DNA of 64,000 nt from positions 2,480,001 through 2,544,000 of the forward strand of contig NZ_BAABBV010000001.1 in assembly GCF_039538145.1 (NCBI RefSeq), in the 5' to 3' direction. Source of the DNA: Gryllotalpicola daejeonensis (GTDB lineage Bacteria; Actinomycetota; Actinomycetes; Actinomycetales; Microbacteriaceae). The notes beneath the pieces were generated by a model. It saw only the letters and a program-made list of their open reading frames with translations, had not been told where the DNA came from and searched no databases. The position numbers and the translations under genes are program-made. Shown piece by piece: positions 16,708 through 25,552 of the stretch. Position 1 is the stretch's first letter. The number at the start of each line of letters is the position of its first letter.

Positions 16708-18143
16708 CCGTGACCGACGCCGCTGCACCCCGCCCCGACCGTGCCCCGACGCGCGTGCTCGTCCGCTTCGGTTTCGGCGACTTCGCCCAGGCCGTGCTCA
16801 CGGGGCTCATCACGAGCTACGTGATGGTCGTGTTCATTCCGCAGGCCGACAGCTCGCTGCCCGTGCTGCTGCCGGCCGCCGCGCTCACCTTCGCGCTCGT
16901 GCGCGGAATCGGCAGCGGGCTCGACGCCTTCCTCAACCCGCTCGTCGCGAGCTGGAGCGACCGGGTGCGGGCCGGCGGCGGCCGTCGCACGACCATGCTC
17001 AGGTGGGCGGCGCTGCCGTGGGCGGCGACGACCGCGCTCGTCGTCTTCACGCCGCTCGACCACTCGAGCGCGTGGAACACGGTGTGGGTCGCGGTGTTCC
17101 TGTCGCTGTACTACATCACCGGCACGTTCTTCCTCGTGCCGTACTTCGCGCTCGTCGCCGAGCTCGTCACCGAGGTGCGCCGCCGCGTGTGGTTCTACAC
17201 GATCAACACCCTGTTCTTCGTGATCGGCAACGCGATCGTGTTCGTCACCCCGACCTTGCAGTCGGCGCTCGTCGGCGCCGGGTTCAGCGAGCTTGCCGCG
17301 TGGCGCTTGTCGTTCGCGCTGTTCGGGGTGATCGGATTCCTGGCCGCCGTGATCCCTGCGTTCACGATCGACGAGCGCAGATACGTGGGGGATGCCGTCA
17401 CGGCCGCACACACGCCCCTGTTGGCCTCGTTCGCCGCGGCATTCGCCTACCGCAGCTTCCGGGTGCTGGTGAGTGCGACCTTCGTGATGCAGGTCGCGTT
17501 CTCGCTGTTCAACGCGACCCTGCTGTACTACATCACGATGCTCATCGGGCAGCCGCAGGCGTTCTCGACCATCGTGCTGGTGCTCGCGATCGTCGTCGGC
17601 GTCTCGGCGTACCCGCTGGTGAACTGGCTCGCGCGCCGGGTGGGGAAGCGGCCTCTGATGGTGGCGGCCTGCGTGGCATACGTCGTCATCTACTTCGCGA
17701 TCTATCTGTATCGCTACGTGCTCGACGGCCTTGTGCCCGGCGCGCTGTTCGCCGTGCTGATCGGGGTGCTCATCGGCGTGCCGATCTCGATCACCAACAT
17801 CATCCCGCCGTCGGCATTCGCGGACCTGGCGCAGTACGACAGTTTGCGCACCGGGAAGAACCGCACGGGGATGTTCGTCGCCGCCCGCAGCTTCGTCGGA
17901 GCGCTGAGTCAGACCGCGGTGCTGCTCGTCGTGCCGGGCCTGATCTCGCTCGGGTCGACGAACGGCAAGGCGACCGTCGATGGGGTTCAGCTGACCGCGC
18001 TCGTCTCCGGCATCTTCATCGCGGCGGCGCTCGCCCTGTTCGCGTTCTACGACGACCGCGAGATCATCGCCGCGATCCACGCCCACAACGACGAGGCGGA
18101 TGCCGAGGCCGCCGCACTCGCCGCCCCGGCCCCGCTCGTCTGA
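16704..18143 (+). CDS. MFS transporter of the GPH (MFS_2) type
   Basis: A 479-residue membrane protein with about twelve hydrophobic segments. Features of the glycoside-pentoside-hexuronide:cation symporter group include DAFLNPLVASWSDR after helix 2, the GRRTTMLRW-like basic loop, and a central loop before helix 7. It starts at GTG 16,704 inside the stop of the hydrolase gene, so they form a two-gene operon. Probable substrate is a sugar, glycoside or similar solute; sequence alone does not say which. Its stop falls directly in a palindromic repeat. Confidence 0.82.
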   Translation: MTVTDAAAPRPDRAPTRVLVRFGFGDFAQAVLTGLITSYVMVVFIPQADSSLPVLLPAAALTFALVRGIGSGLDAFLNPLVASWSDRVRAGGGRRTTMLRWAALPWAATTALVVFTPLDHSSAWNTVWVAVFLSLYYITGTFFLVPYFALVAELVTEVRRRVWFYTINTLFFVIGNAIVFVTPTLQSALVGAGFSELAAWRLSFALFGVIGFLAAVIPAFTIDERRYVGDAVTAAHTPLLASFAAAFAYRSFRVLVSATFVMQVAFSLFNATLLYYITMLIGQPQAFSTIVLVLAIVVGVSAYPLVNWLARRVGKRPLMVAACVAYVVIYFAIYLYRYVLDGLVPGALFAVLIGVLIGVPISITNIIPPSAFADLAQYDSLRTGKNRTGMFVAARSFVGALSQTAVLLVVPGLISLGSTNGKATVDGVQLTALVSGIFIAAALALFAFYDDREIIAAIHAHNDEADAEAAALAAPAPLV

Positions 18144-18263
18144 CGACCCGAAAAGCCGGAATCGCGAGGCATTCCTGCACTTCGCGTCGTCCGGCCAATC
18201 CTGCACCCCGCGCGACGACGCAAGATGTCGGAATGCCGCGCGATTCCGACACTTCGCGTCGTC
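18142..18263. repeat. Two 50-base palindromic repeat units at a convergent gene end
   Basis: Two related 50-base units (18,142-18,191 and 18,214-18,263) both begin GACGAC and end CACTTCGCGTCGTC. The second folds into a stem with 21-base arms pairing at 18 positions around an 8-base loop. The first contains GGAAT/ATTCC and GACGAC/GTCGTC as partial arms. They lie between the ends of the MFS and nitroreductase genes, so may act as a two-way terminator, but duplication suggests a mobile palindromic unit. Confidence 0.75.
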
Positions 18264-18280
18264 GCGCGCGCTGGGGAAGC

Positions 18281-18694
18281 TCAGCGTGGCGTGAGCCGGA
18301 AGACCGGGATCTCGCGGGTCGTGCGCTTCTGGTAGCCCTGGAACCGGGGCGCCGTCGCGTACACCTCGCGCAGCGCCGCGGCACGGTCTTCGCCCCGCAG
18401 CCGCACGGCGGTCACTTCGCGCTTCACGCCGCCGCGCTCGATGCTGACCTGGTCGGGGTGTGCCATGAGGTTGTGTGCCCACGACGGGTTCTTCGGGCCG
18501 CCGCCCGCCGCGCCGACGACGAACCAGCCGCCGCTCGCCGTAGAGAAGATCGCGACCGGCGTGCTGCGGGTCGCCCCGGTCTTCGCGCCCACAGTGGTCA
18601 GGGCGCCCATGCCCGACGTGTCGAGCGAACCGGAGCGCCGTGCGCGGCTCAGCACGAGGCGGTTGGCGAAGCGAACGACCGGATTCGCAGGCAT
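18281..18694 (-). CDS. Nitroreductase/quinone reductase of the F420-dependent DDN family
   Basis: A 137-residue split-barrel flavoprotein-like enzyme. TTVGAKTGATRSTPVAIF, followed by the NPSWAHNLMAHPD stretch, matches the deazaflavin-dependent nitroreductase (Ddn) family of actinobacteria, which uses reduced F420 to reduce quinones and nitro compounds. Length is normal. It stands alone, convergent with the transporter upstream in coordinates. A second F420-type enzyme (LLM class) lies at 29 kb, which supports use of this cofactor, but no F420 synthesis gene is in view. Confidence 0.85.
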   Translation of the reverse strand: MPANPVVRFANRLVLSRARRSGSLDTSGMGALTTVGAKTGATRSTPVAIFSTASGGWFVVGAAGGGPKNPSWAHNLMAHPDQVSIERGGVKREVTAVRLRGEDRAAALREVYATAPRFQGYQKRTTREIPVFRLTPR

Positions 18695-18773
18695 CCGTGA
18701 CCCCTTATCTCCCAGTTATTGCCACGATATTGGGCGAGCGGATGCCTGCGCTACAGCGCACCGCGCCGGGCGC

Positions 18774-19952
18774 TCACCCGCCGAGTGCGTCACGCACGGC
18801 GTTGAACCACGCGACCAGGTAGTAGTCGTCGATGCCCGCGATCCACATGATGGCGACCTGCAGCCCGGCGACGGACGGCAGGGCGAGATCGACGGCGCGG
18901 GGTCTGATCTCGGGGGTGTAGAAGATGAGCAGAAGCAGCACGAGCACGGCGAAGCCCGCGGCAGACGGGTCGTGGCCGAGGCCGATGAACAGCGCGAGCA
19001 CGTAGACCGCGGCGAGGGCGACGGTCATCAGGGCGATCGACGGGCGCCGCGCGAGCAGCGCGACGACGCAGATGCACGCGACGGTCGTGAGCACGATCCA
19101 GCCGTAGCGATAGAAGTATTCGAGCTCGTCCGCCAGCTCGCCCGGGGTCACTCCGATGCCGAACAGCCGATACGGCACGGCGCCGAACGCCCACTGCAGG
19201 AAATACCACAGCGCGAGGGTGCCGATCGTCGGGAACGCGATGACGAGCAGGTCCGCGCGGCGCCGACCGCGCTCCTGCCTCTCGCCGGGCCGCAGGAACA
19301 GGGAGGAGACCGCCGCGGTCGCGACCAGGATGATTCCGACCGAATCCGTCAGGGCGGCGAGCATGAAGAACAGCCCGGCGCGAAACCCGTCGCGCGTCGA
19401 CCTGAAGGCGATGAAGCGCGTCATGTTGTCGGTGCCGAGGGCGAACAGCGCGATGCAGATGAACAGCAGCGTGCTGCGCTCGACCAGGTACACGGTGAAC
19501 GGGTTCACGAAGAGCGCGATGCAGAACAGCGCGATCGCGGTCGGGGGGAACACGCGCTGGCGCATGCTCTCGAGCGTCTTCTGCCCGAGATGACCGGCGA
19601 CGGCCGCCCCAAGGAGGGCGAGCCCGAAGTCGCCGAGCGGAATGAGTCGCATGACCCCGGTGGCGAAGATCATGCCGAGCGGCGGGTAGAGGTCGCGCAC
19701 CCATTCGACGTCGGCCCGGCTCCAGTCGATGCCGAGCACGTGCTGGTAGACGAGGTCGTTGTCGCTGGGCGGCCCGGCGTGCCCCCTGGCGGCGAGCAGT
19801 GCGATCACGACGTACGGCGCCGCGAAGCCGAGGCGCACGAGCCACCGCAGCCCGGGGCTCAGCGGGAACGGGGCGACGCGCGTGCGCAGGCGGTGATGCC
19901 AGTCGCGCGCCCGGCGGCCCGCGTGCTCAAGCGGCGGGCTGACGCTCGACAT
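18774..19952 (-). CDS. Multi-spanning membrane protein coupled to a glycosyltransferase
   Basis: A 392-residue protein with about nine or ten membrane helices. The first outer loop contains SDNDLVYQHVLGIDWSRADVEW and DLYPPLG, resembling the acidic loop of GT-C-type glycosyltransferases or polyprenyl-sugar-handling proteins, though I cannot assign a family. It begins 26 bases before the end of the GT2 gene, so the two are translated as a unit. It probably supplies or transfers a lipid-linked sugar, or helps export the polymer. Function is inferred from context. Confidence 0.7.
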   Translation of the reverse strand: MSSVSPPLEHAGRRARDWHHRLRTRVAPFPLSPGLRWLVRLGFAAPYVVIALLAARGHAGPPSDNDLVYQHVLGIDWSRADVEWVRDLYPPLGMIFATGVMRLIPLGDFGLALLGAAVAGHLGQKTLESMRQRVFPPTAIALFCIALFVNPFTVYLVERSTLLFICIALFALGTDNMTRFIAFRSTRDGFRAGLFFMLAALTDSVGIILVATAAVSSLFLRPGERQERGRRRADLLVIAFPTIGTLALWYFLQWAFGAVPYRLFGIGVTPGELADELEYFYRYGWIVLTTVACICVVALLARRPSIALMTVALAAVYVLALFIGLGHDPSAAGFAVLVLLLLIFYTPEIRPRAVDLALPSVAGLQVAIMWIAGIDDYYLVAWFNAVRDALGG

Positions 19953-21864
19953 CCGGTGCCTGCCTCTCCGTCGGACTGAGGTGCGTGGTGAGGCCGTGGG
20001 TGGTCTTCTCCCAGAAATGCGGCCGGGTGACCAGTTGCCAGACGGCTTTGTACGCGGCGATCGAGTGCAGGATCCAGTACAGCGGGTTAAGGATCGCCCA
20101 CGGGACGAGGTAGTACTGCCCGCGCTTGAACGGGCCCATCATGTTGACGTAGATCATCACCGCGTTGCCGACGGTGAAGTTGAACAGCATGATCCACATG
20201 ACCCAGGCCGGCACGAGGTCGGCGATGGTGACGTGCTCGAGCCAGATCGACACGAAGGTGACCACGAACGACGGGATGACGCCCAGGAAGGTGATCGGCG
20301 TGCCGGCGACGAGCAGCACGAAGCTGAGGAAGCTCACCCAGCCGATCTGCCGCACGAGCCTGCGCGGCTGTCTGGCGTGCACGATCGAGGTCTGCAGGTA
20401 GCCCTTGATCCACCGGCTGCGCTGCCGGATGAAGTTGGGGAACGCATTGTTCGCCTCCTCCAGCGTCGTCGAGTTGATGATCCCGACGCGGTAGCCGAGG
20501 GCAGAGGCGCGGATGCCCAGGTCGGCATCCTCCGTGACGTTGTAGGGGTCCCAACCGCCGAGCGCGCGCAGCCCGGAGACGCGGAAGTGGTTCGAGGTGC
20601 CGCCGAGCGGAATCGGCAGCCGCGCGGCCTCCAGCCCGGTGAGCATGTAGTAGAACCAGAAGCCGTACTCAAGCGTGAACATGCGCGTCAGCACGTTCTC
20701 GCTGTCGTTGAAGTAGCTCAGCGCCGCCTGCACGCACACGAGGTCTTCGCCGCCGCGCTGGAACGCCAGATAGGCCTTCTTCAGCTGGTCGGCGTCGGGA
20801 ACGTCTTCGGCGTCGTAGATCACGAGCAGCTCACCGGTGGCGACGGCCAGCCCCACGTTGCACGCGCGCGGCTTCGTCTGCGGCGTGCCCTTCGGAATGG
20901 TGAGGACGTGGAAGTTCGCCGGCGGGTCGGCCGCCGTGATGGCATCCCTGGTCTCGTGATCCTCTTCTTCGACGAGCACGAGCACCTCGAGCTTGTGACG
21001 CGGGTAGTCGAGCGTGCGGAGGTTCGCGATCAGCCGCGCCACCACGTTCGCCTCGCGGAAGACGGGCACGAGCACCGTGTACATGGGCAGCGCGTTGTCA
21101 TCGACGGCCTCGACCTCGGCCGGCGTCAGCTGCTCGACGACGTCGTAGCGCGAGCCGTGCAGCGCGACGACGTATTTGAACGTGGTCGCCAACAGGAAGA
21201 CGATGCTGCCGACCGCCACCGTCCACACGATCGTCGACAGCGTCCAGATGACGAGGCAGACGGCATAGGCGACGATCAGGGCGCCGCCGCCGACGGCCTG
21301 CGCGCGGCTGAGCACCTTTCGCGCAGACAGCAGCGGGTCGCTCGCGCCGAGCGCATCGCGGGCATGGTCGGCGAAGTAGTCCGCGAAGATGTCGAGCACC
21401 GCCTCGCGCAGCGCCCAGCGACTCGTCGCGACGAAGCGCACCTGGCCGTCGAGCTCGAGCTCGACCTCGTCTCGCAGCTGCGGGGTCGGTGCGAAGAAGG
21501 TCGCGACGAGAAGCCGCCCGTCCGTGTCGCGCCGGATCGGGAGCCAGCCGCGGCGGATGTATTCCGGGCCCGATCGGCGCCGCGCCAGGTCCCGCTCGAA
21601 GCGCTCATGCGCGAGGTCGACGGCCTCGATGCCCCATGACTTCCCGCGCGCGACCGCTAGCTGCAGCTCGGTCACGAAGTCCTGGCTGAGCAGCACCCCG
21701 GCGGCGTTCGCGTGCGACGCCTCGGCCAGAGCGACCGCGTCGTCGAGCTGCTGACGGGTGATGACGCCGTCGGTGACCAGGCTGCTCAGGTCCTCGCGCT
21801 GGTCCGGCACGAAGCGTCGGGGAGCCTTGAAGCCGCACGGCTCTTCCCACGTCTCGTCGGCCAT
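19927..21864 (-). CDS. GT2 glycosyltransferase with N-terminal MshEN-like domain
   Basis: A 645-residue processive-type glycosyltransferase. ATG 21,864 has GGGGAG just upstream. Residues about 20-140 resemble the T2SS-E N-terminal/MshEN fold in two half-repeats (LVTDGVITRQQL and VLLSQDFVTELQL). Two membrane helices follow near 190-240, then the GT-A catalytic domain with LVPVFREANVV, YDAEDVPD (DxD), TEDADLG (catalytic Asp) and QRSRWIKG (QxxRW, the mark of processive synthases), then three or four more helices. It acts at the cytoplasmic membrane, probably building an exopolysaccharide. MshEN domains can bind c-di-GMP, but the terminal Gln of the binding motif is not obvious here. Confidence 0.85.
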   Translation of the reverse strand: MADETWEEPCGFKAPRRFVPDQREDLSSLVTDGVITRQQLDDAVALAEASHANAAGVLLSQDFVTELQLAVARGKSWGIEAVDLAHERFERDLARRRSGPEYIRRGWLPIRRDTDGRLLVATFFAPTPQLRDEVELELDGQVRFVATSRWALREAVLDIFADYFADHARDALGASDPLLSARKVLSRAQAVGGGALIVAYAVCLVIWTLSTIVWTVAVGSIVFLLATTFKYVVALHGSRYDVVEQLTPAEVEAVDDNALPMYTVLVPVFREANVVARLIANLRTLDYPRHKLEVLVLVEEEDHETRDAITAADPPANFHVLTIPKGTPQTKPRACNVGLAVATGELLVIYDAEDVPDADQLKKAYLAFQRGGEDLVCVQAALSYFNDSENVLTRMFTLEYGFWFYYMLTGLEAARLPIPLGGTSNHFRVSGLRALGGWDPYNVTEDADLGIRASALGYRVGIINSTTLEEANNAFPNFIRQRSRWIKGYLQTSIVHARQPRRLVRQIGWVSFLSFVLLVAGTPITFLGVIPSFVVTFVSIWLEHVTIADLVPAWVMWIMLFNFTVGNAVMIYVNMMGPFKRGQYYLVPWAILNPLYWILHSIAAYKAVWQLVTRPHFWEKTTHGLTTHLSPTERQAPDVERQPAA

Positions 21865-21946
21865 GACGCTCCCCACGCATCCCGCAGCCACGTGCTCACC
21901 TGCGGGTCACCCTATTCCCGACCGAGCCGCCGAGGTAAGGGCTGCG

Positions 21947-23158
21947 TCAGGAACGGACGGCGGCGACCGCGTCCTCGAGCGCCCGCACGGCATCCGCGAG
22001 CTGCGCGTCGGTCACGTCCGCCGTCCACGTGAAGCGCAGGGCGCCGGATGCCTCGTCGGCAGTGCACCCGAGGGCGAGCAGCACGTGCGACGGCTCGGTG
22101 CGCCCCGCCGCGCAGGCCGACCCCGCCGAGGCGATCACCCCGCGCCGCTCCAGCTCGAGCAGCACCGTCTCGCCGTTCACGCCCGGCAGCACGAACGAGG
22201 CATGCCGGGGGAGCCGCCGGGTCGGGTGGCCCGTGAGCCGCGCGCCCGGCACCGCCTCGAGCACCGCCTCGAGCACCGCCTCGATCACTCGAAAGGGTGC
22301 GTCAACAGGCGTCTCGAGAGGATCCGCGTCGGACGTTTCGAAACGCGCGCTCGGCAGGACTCGGGTGCTCCGCGATGAAGCCGACTCTGTGCACGCCGTC
22401 GCGAGCGCCACGGCCCACGCCACATTCTCGGTGCCCGAGCGGCGGCCGCGCTCCTGACCGCCACCGTGCAGCACCGGCTCCAGCGGCAGGCCGGCGCGTA
22501 CGAAGACAGCGCCGGAGCCCTTCGGCGCCCCGAGCTTGTGGCCGGAGAACGAGAGCGCGTCGACGCCGAGCTCGCCGACCGAGACCGGCAGCGCGGCGAC
22601 CGCCTGCACGGCATCCGTGTGGAACAGCGCGCCAGCTTCGTGCGCGACGGATGTCAGGGCTGCCACGTCCTGCACGGTGCCGACCTCGTTGTTCGCCCAG
22701 CCGATGGTGACGAGCGCGGTGCCCTCAGGCGGCGCCGAGCGCAGCGCGGCGCGCAACCCCTCAGGTGACACCAGGCCGGAGGCATCCGTCTCGACATAGG
22801 TCACGGCGAATCCGTGCACCCGCGCGAGATACGCGACCGACTCGAGCACCGCCTCGTGCTCGATGCGTGTCGTCACCACGTGGCGGCCGCGCCCCGACTT
22901 GAGCACGGCGCCCAGCGCGAGGCCCTTGACGCAGAGGTTCGCGCCCTCGGTGCCGCCGCTCGTGAACACGACCTCAGACGCCCGGCAGCCGAGAAACGAC
23001 GCGACCGACTGCCGCGCCGCAGCCAGCCCGCGCGCCGCCGCGAGCCCGGGTTCGTGCACGCTCGACGGGTTGCCGAAGGTGCCCGTGAGGTACGGCCACG
23101 CAGCCTCGAGCGCCGAACGGCGCACGGGCGTCGTCGCGGCAGCGTCGAGCAGGATCAC
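21947..23158 (-). CDS. Cysteine desulfurase (NifS/IscS class)
   Basis: A PLP enzyme of 403 residues that takes sulfur from cysteine for Fe-S cluster assembly. LDAAATTPVR, TSGGTEGANL, HTDAVQA and the PLP lysine in SFSGHKLGAPKG are intact, as is the loop cysteine region SAGSACAAG. It is last in the nadABC operon, 7 bases after nadC, so its likely task is building the [4Fe-4S] cluster of NadA. Between about residues 250 and 295 there is an extra stretch not expected for the family, encoded by repeat-like DNA at 22,247-22,380. Confidence 0.92.
   Translation of the reverse strand: MILLDAAATTPVRRSALEAAWPYLTGTFGNPSSVHEPGLAAARGLAAARQSVASFLGCRASEVVFTSGGTEGANLCVKGLALGAVLKSGRGRHVVTTRIEHEAVLESVAYLARVHGFAVTYVETDASGLVSPEGLRAALRSAPPEGTALVTIGWANNEVGTVQDVAALTSVAHEAGALFHTDAVQAVAALPVSVGELGVDALSFSGHKLGAPKGSGAVFVRAGLPLEPVLHGGGQERGRRSGTENVAWAVALATACTESASSRSTRVLPSARFETSDADPLETPVDAPFRVIEAVLEAVLEAVPGARLTGHPTRRLPRHASFVLPGVNGETVLLELERRGVIASAGSACAAGRTEPSHVLLALGCTADEASGALRFTWTADVTDAQLADAVRALEDAVAAVRS
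22247..22380. repeat. Repeat-derived insertion inside the cysteine desulfurase gene
   Basis: Contains three near-identical 12-base tandem units (GAGCACCGCCTC type, encoding the repeated EAVL) and a segment with CGTCTCGAGAGG and GTTTCGAAACGCG, resembling the TTCGAGACGC repeats between tadA and the CDF gene. The frame stays open. The encoded residues lie between conserved blocks of the enzyme, so they probably form a surface loop. Confidence 0.55.
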
Positions 23159-23165
23159 GCGGGCC

Positions 23166-24020
23166 TCATCGCGACAGCACGACGTCGAGCCCGAGGTCGA
23201 GCGAGCGCGTCGAGTGGGTGAGCGCTCCGACCGAGATCAGGTCGACGCCGGTCTCGGCGATCCCGCGCACCGTGTCGAGATTGACGCCGCCCGACGCCTC
23301 GATGTTCGCGCGATCGTGCACGAGCGCGACGCCCGCGCGCAGGTCGTCCAGCGAGAAGTTGTCGAGCATGATCGTGTCGACGCCGGCCGCGAGCACGGCG
23401 TCGATCTGGTCGACGCGGTCGACCTCGACCTCGAGGTGCACGGTGTGGCCGATGCGGGCGCGCACGGCGCGCAGCGCCTCGGTCACCGACAAGCCGCCGG
23501 CGGTCAGCACGGCGAGGTGGTTGTCCTTGACGAGCACCGCGTCGGACAGCGAATAGCGGTGGTTGTGACCGCCGCCGTTCACCACCGCGTGCCGTTCGAA
23601 CGCACGCAGCCCGGGCGTCGTCTTCCGGGTGTCGACGATGCGTGCCCGGGTGCCCGTGACGGCGCCGACGTAGCGCGCGGTCAGCGTCGCGATGCCGCTC
23701 ATGCGCTGCGCGAAGTTGAGCGCCACCCGCTCGGCGGTGAGCACCGAGCGCGCCGGGCCGCTTACCTCGGCCAGCACCTTCCCGGCCGAGAAGAACTCGC
23801 CGTCGGGCAGCTTCAGGGTCGTCTCGATGCGCGGGTCGGTCAACCGCATCGCCGCCGCGAAGACCTCGCCGCCGCTGAACACGCCGGACTCGCGGGCGAC
23901 GAGCTGCGCCGTCGCCGTCGCCCCCGCGGGGATCACCGCCTCGCTCGTCGCGTCGCCCCACGGGGCATCCTCGCGCAGCGCCGCCGAGACGGCGGCGTCG
24001 ATGATCTGGCTGGTCAGCAT
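23166..24020 (-). CDS. nadC: Quinolinate phosphoribosyltransferase (decarboxylating)
   Basis: A 284-residue enzyme that converts quinolinate and PRPP to nicotinate mononucleotide, the third step of de novo NAD synthesis. Typical blocks include LREDAPWGDATSE at the start, NFAQRMSGIAT, DTRKTTPGLR, HAVVNGGGHNHR and LVKDNHLAV, with the substrate-binding Arg, Lys and His residues present. Length is normal. Its ATG overlaps the last codons of nadB by 7 bases, and the desulfurase gene follows after 7 bases, so translation is coupled through the operon. Confidence 0.96.
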   Translation of the reverse strand: MLTSQIIDAAVSAALREDAPWGDATSEAVIPAGATATAQLVARESGVFSGGEVFAAAMRLTDPRIETTLKLPDGEFFSAGKVLAEVSGPARSVLTAERVALNFAQRMSGIATLTARYVGAVTGTRARIVDTRKTTPGLRAFERHAVVNGGGHNHRYSLSDAVLVKDNHLAVLTAGGLSVTEALRAVRARIGHTVHLEVEVDRVDQIDAVLAAGVDTIMLDNFSLDDLRAGVALVHDRANIEASGGVNLDTVRGIAETGVDLISVGALTHSTRSLDLGLDVVLSR

Positions 24021-25549
24021 GCAAATTCTCCTTCTCGAGCGCGGCGACGACGCTCAGCGAGCTCGGGCTTCGGGGTGGGGAAGTCGGCGCGGTAGTGCGC
24101 GCCGCGAGACTCTTCGCGGACGAGCGCGAAGTCGACGACGACGCGTGCGAGGTCGAGCAGGTTGCGGTCTTCGAGGTCGTCGGCCTGCCAGAAGCTGAGA
24201 ACGGATGCCGCCTGCCGCAGCCCCTCGCCCGAGCGCTGCACCCCCGCGTGCGCCCACATGAGCTCCTGCAACGCGGCGCGCGAGAACCCGTCGCCTCCGG
24301 CTGCCTCGCGTCGAGTACGCAGTACTCGCGGGTATCGAGGCGCTTTGGGCGCGAGTACTGCGTACTCGACGAGGTCGGCGGGGGCGAGCACGTCCTCAAC
24401 CACCCGGTGCGCGAAGACCGCCGCCTCGAGCAGCGAGTTCGATGCCAGCCGGTTCGCGCCGTGCACCCCTGTCGACGCGCACTCGCCTGCCGCCCACAGT
24501 CCGGGCAGGGACGTGCGGCCGTACGTGTCCGTCACGATCCCGCCCATCCAGTAGTGCGCGGCCGGCGTCACCGGAATCGGCTGGCGCGCCCAGTCGAAGC
24601 CGGCCGCGCGCGTCGCGGCGTCGATCGTCGGGAAGCGACGGGCGAGAGCGGATGCCCCGAGCGCGGTCGCGTCGAGCACGACGGGTTCCCCGCCCTGCGC
24701 GGCCATCTCGGTCGCAATGCCACGGGCCACGACGTCGCGCGGCGCGAGTTCGGCATCGGGGTGCACGTCGAGCATGAAGCGCTCGCCGCGGGCGTTGCGC
24801 AGCACGGCGCCCTCGCCGCGCACGGCCTCTGAGATGAGGAACGACCCGGTTGTCGACGACGCCGGCGCCGCGAGCGCCGTCGGGTGGAACTGGTAGAACT
24901 CTGCGTCGGCGAGCTCGGCGCCCGCGCGCCACGCCGCTGCGACGCCGTCGCCGGTCGCGACCGCCGGGTTCGTGGTGTGGGCGTAGAGCTGCCCCGCTCC
25001 GCCGGTGGCGAGCACGACCGCATCCGCCCACTCGACCGCGCCGTCGGCGAACTCGACGCCGACCACCCGGCCCTCGTCGACGACGAGATCCGCGAGCGCC
25101 GTGTGCTCGCGCACCTCGACACCGTGAGCAGAGCGCACCGCCGCGATCAGGGCCCGCTCGATCTCGGCGCCGGTCGCGTCGCCGCCCCCGTGCAGCACCC
25201 GCGCCGCGGAATGCGCCGCCTCGAGGCCGCGCGCGAAGCCGCCACCGGATGCCGCGTCGAACCGCACCCCGCGCGCGATCAGCTCGCGCACCCGGTCGGG
25301 CCCTTCCGCGCACAGCGCGCGCACCGCCTCCGGGTCGCACAGCCCGGCGCCGGCGGCCAAGGTGTCGGCGACGTGCGCCGCGACCGAGTCATCGGGCCAG
25401 AGCGCCGCTGCGATGCCGCCCTGCGCGCGGGTGGTGTTCGCGTCGGCGAGCGCCGCCTTGGTCACCAGCAGCACCGACGCACCGCGCTCGGCGGCCTCGG
25501 TCGCGGCCAGCAGCCCCGCGAGCCCCGAGCCCACGACGATCACGCGCAT
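24014..25549 (-). CDS. nadB: L-aspartate oxidase
   Basis: A 511-residue FAD enzyme oxidising aspartate to iminoaspartate, the first step of NAD synthesis. The N-terminal VVGSGLAGLLAA binds FAD; TTRAQGGIAAA, HSAARVLHGGGDATG and GECASTGVHGANRLASNSLLEA are family blocks including active-site residues. The C-terminal helical domain is present. Near residues 390-415 an Arg-rich segment is inserted, encoded by a perfect 21-base inverted repeat (24,310-24,370) that keeps the frame. nadA ends 3 bases upstream and nadC overlaps downstream. Confidence 0.95.
   Translation of the reverse strand: MRVIVVGSGLAGLLAATEAAERGASVLLVTKAALADANTTRAQGGIAAALWPDDSVAAHVADTLAAGAGLCDPEAVRALCAEGPDRVRELIARGVRFDAASGGGFARGLEAAHSAARVLHGGGDATGAEIERALIAAVRSAHGVEVREHTALADLVVDEGRVVGVEFADGAVEWADAVVLATGGAGQLYAHTTNPAVATGDGVAAAWRAGAELADAEFYQFHPTALAAPASSTTGSFLISEAVRGEGAVLRNARGERFMLDVHPDAELAPRDVVARGIATEMAAQGGEPVVLDATALGASALARRFPTIDAATRAAGFDWARQPIPVTPAAHYWMGGIVTDTYGRTSLPGLWAAGECASTGVHGANRLASNSLLEAAVFAHRVVEDVLAPADLVEYAVLAPKAPRYPRVLRTRREAAGGDGFSRAALQELMWAHAGVQRSGEGLRQAASVLSFWQADDLEDRNLLDLARVVVDFALVREESRGAHYRADFPTPKPELAERRRRAREGEFAC
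24310..24370. repeat. Perfect inverted repeat inside nadB
   Basis: Arms of 21 bases at 24,310-24,330 and 24,350-24,370 pair without mismatch around a 19-base loop; each arm itself contains the shorter palindrome GAGTACGCAGTACTC. It is in frame, adding roughly 25 residues to NadB between the flavin domain and the C-terminal helical domain. Perfect pairing inside a coding region suggests insertion of a palindromic unit rather than drift. Confidence 0.85.
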
Positions 25550-25552
25550 CGC

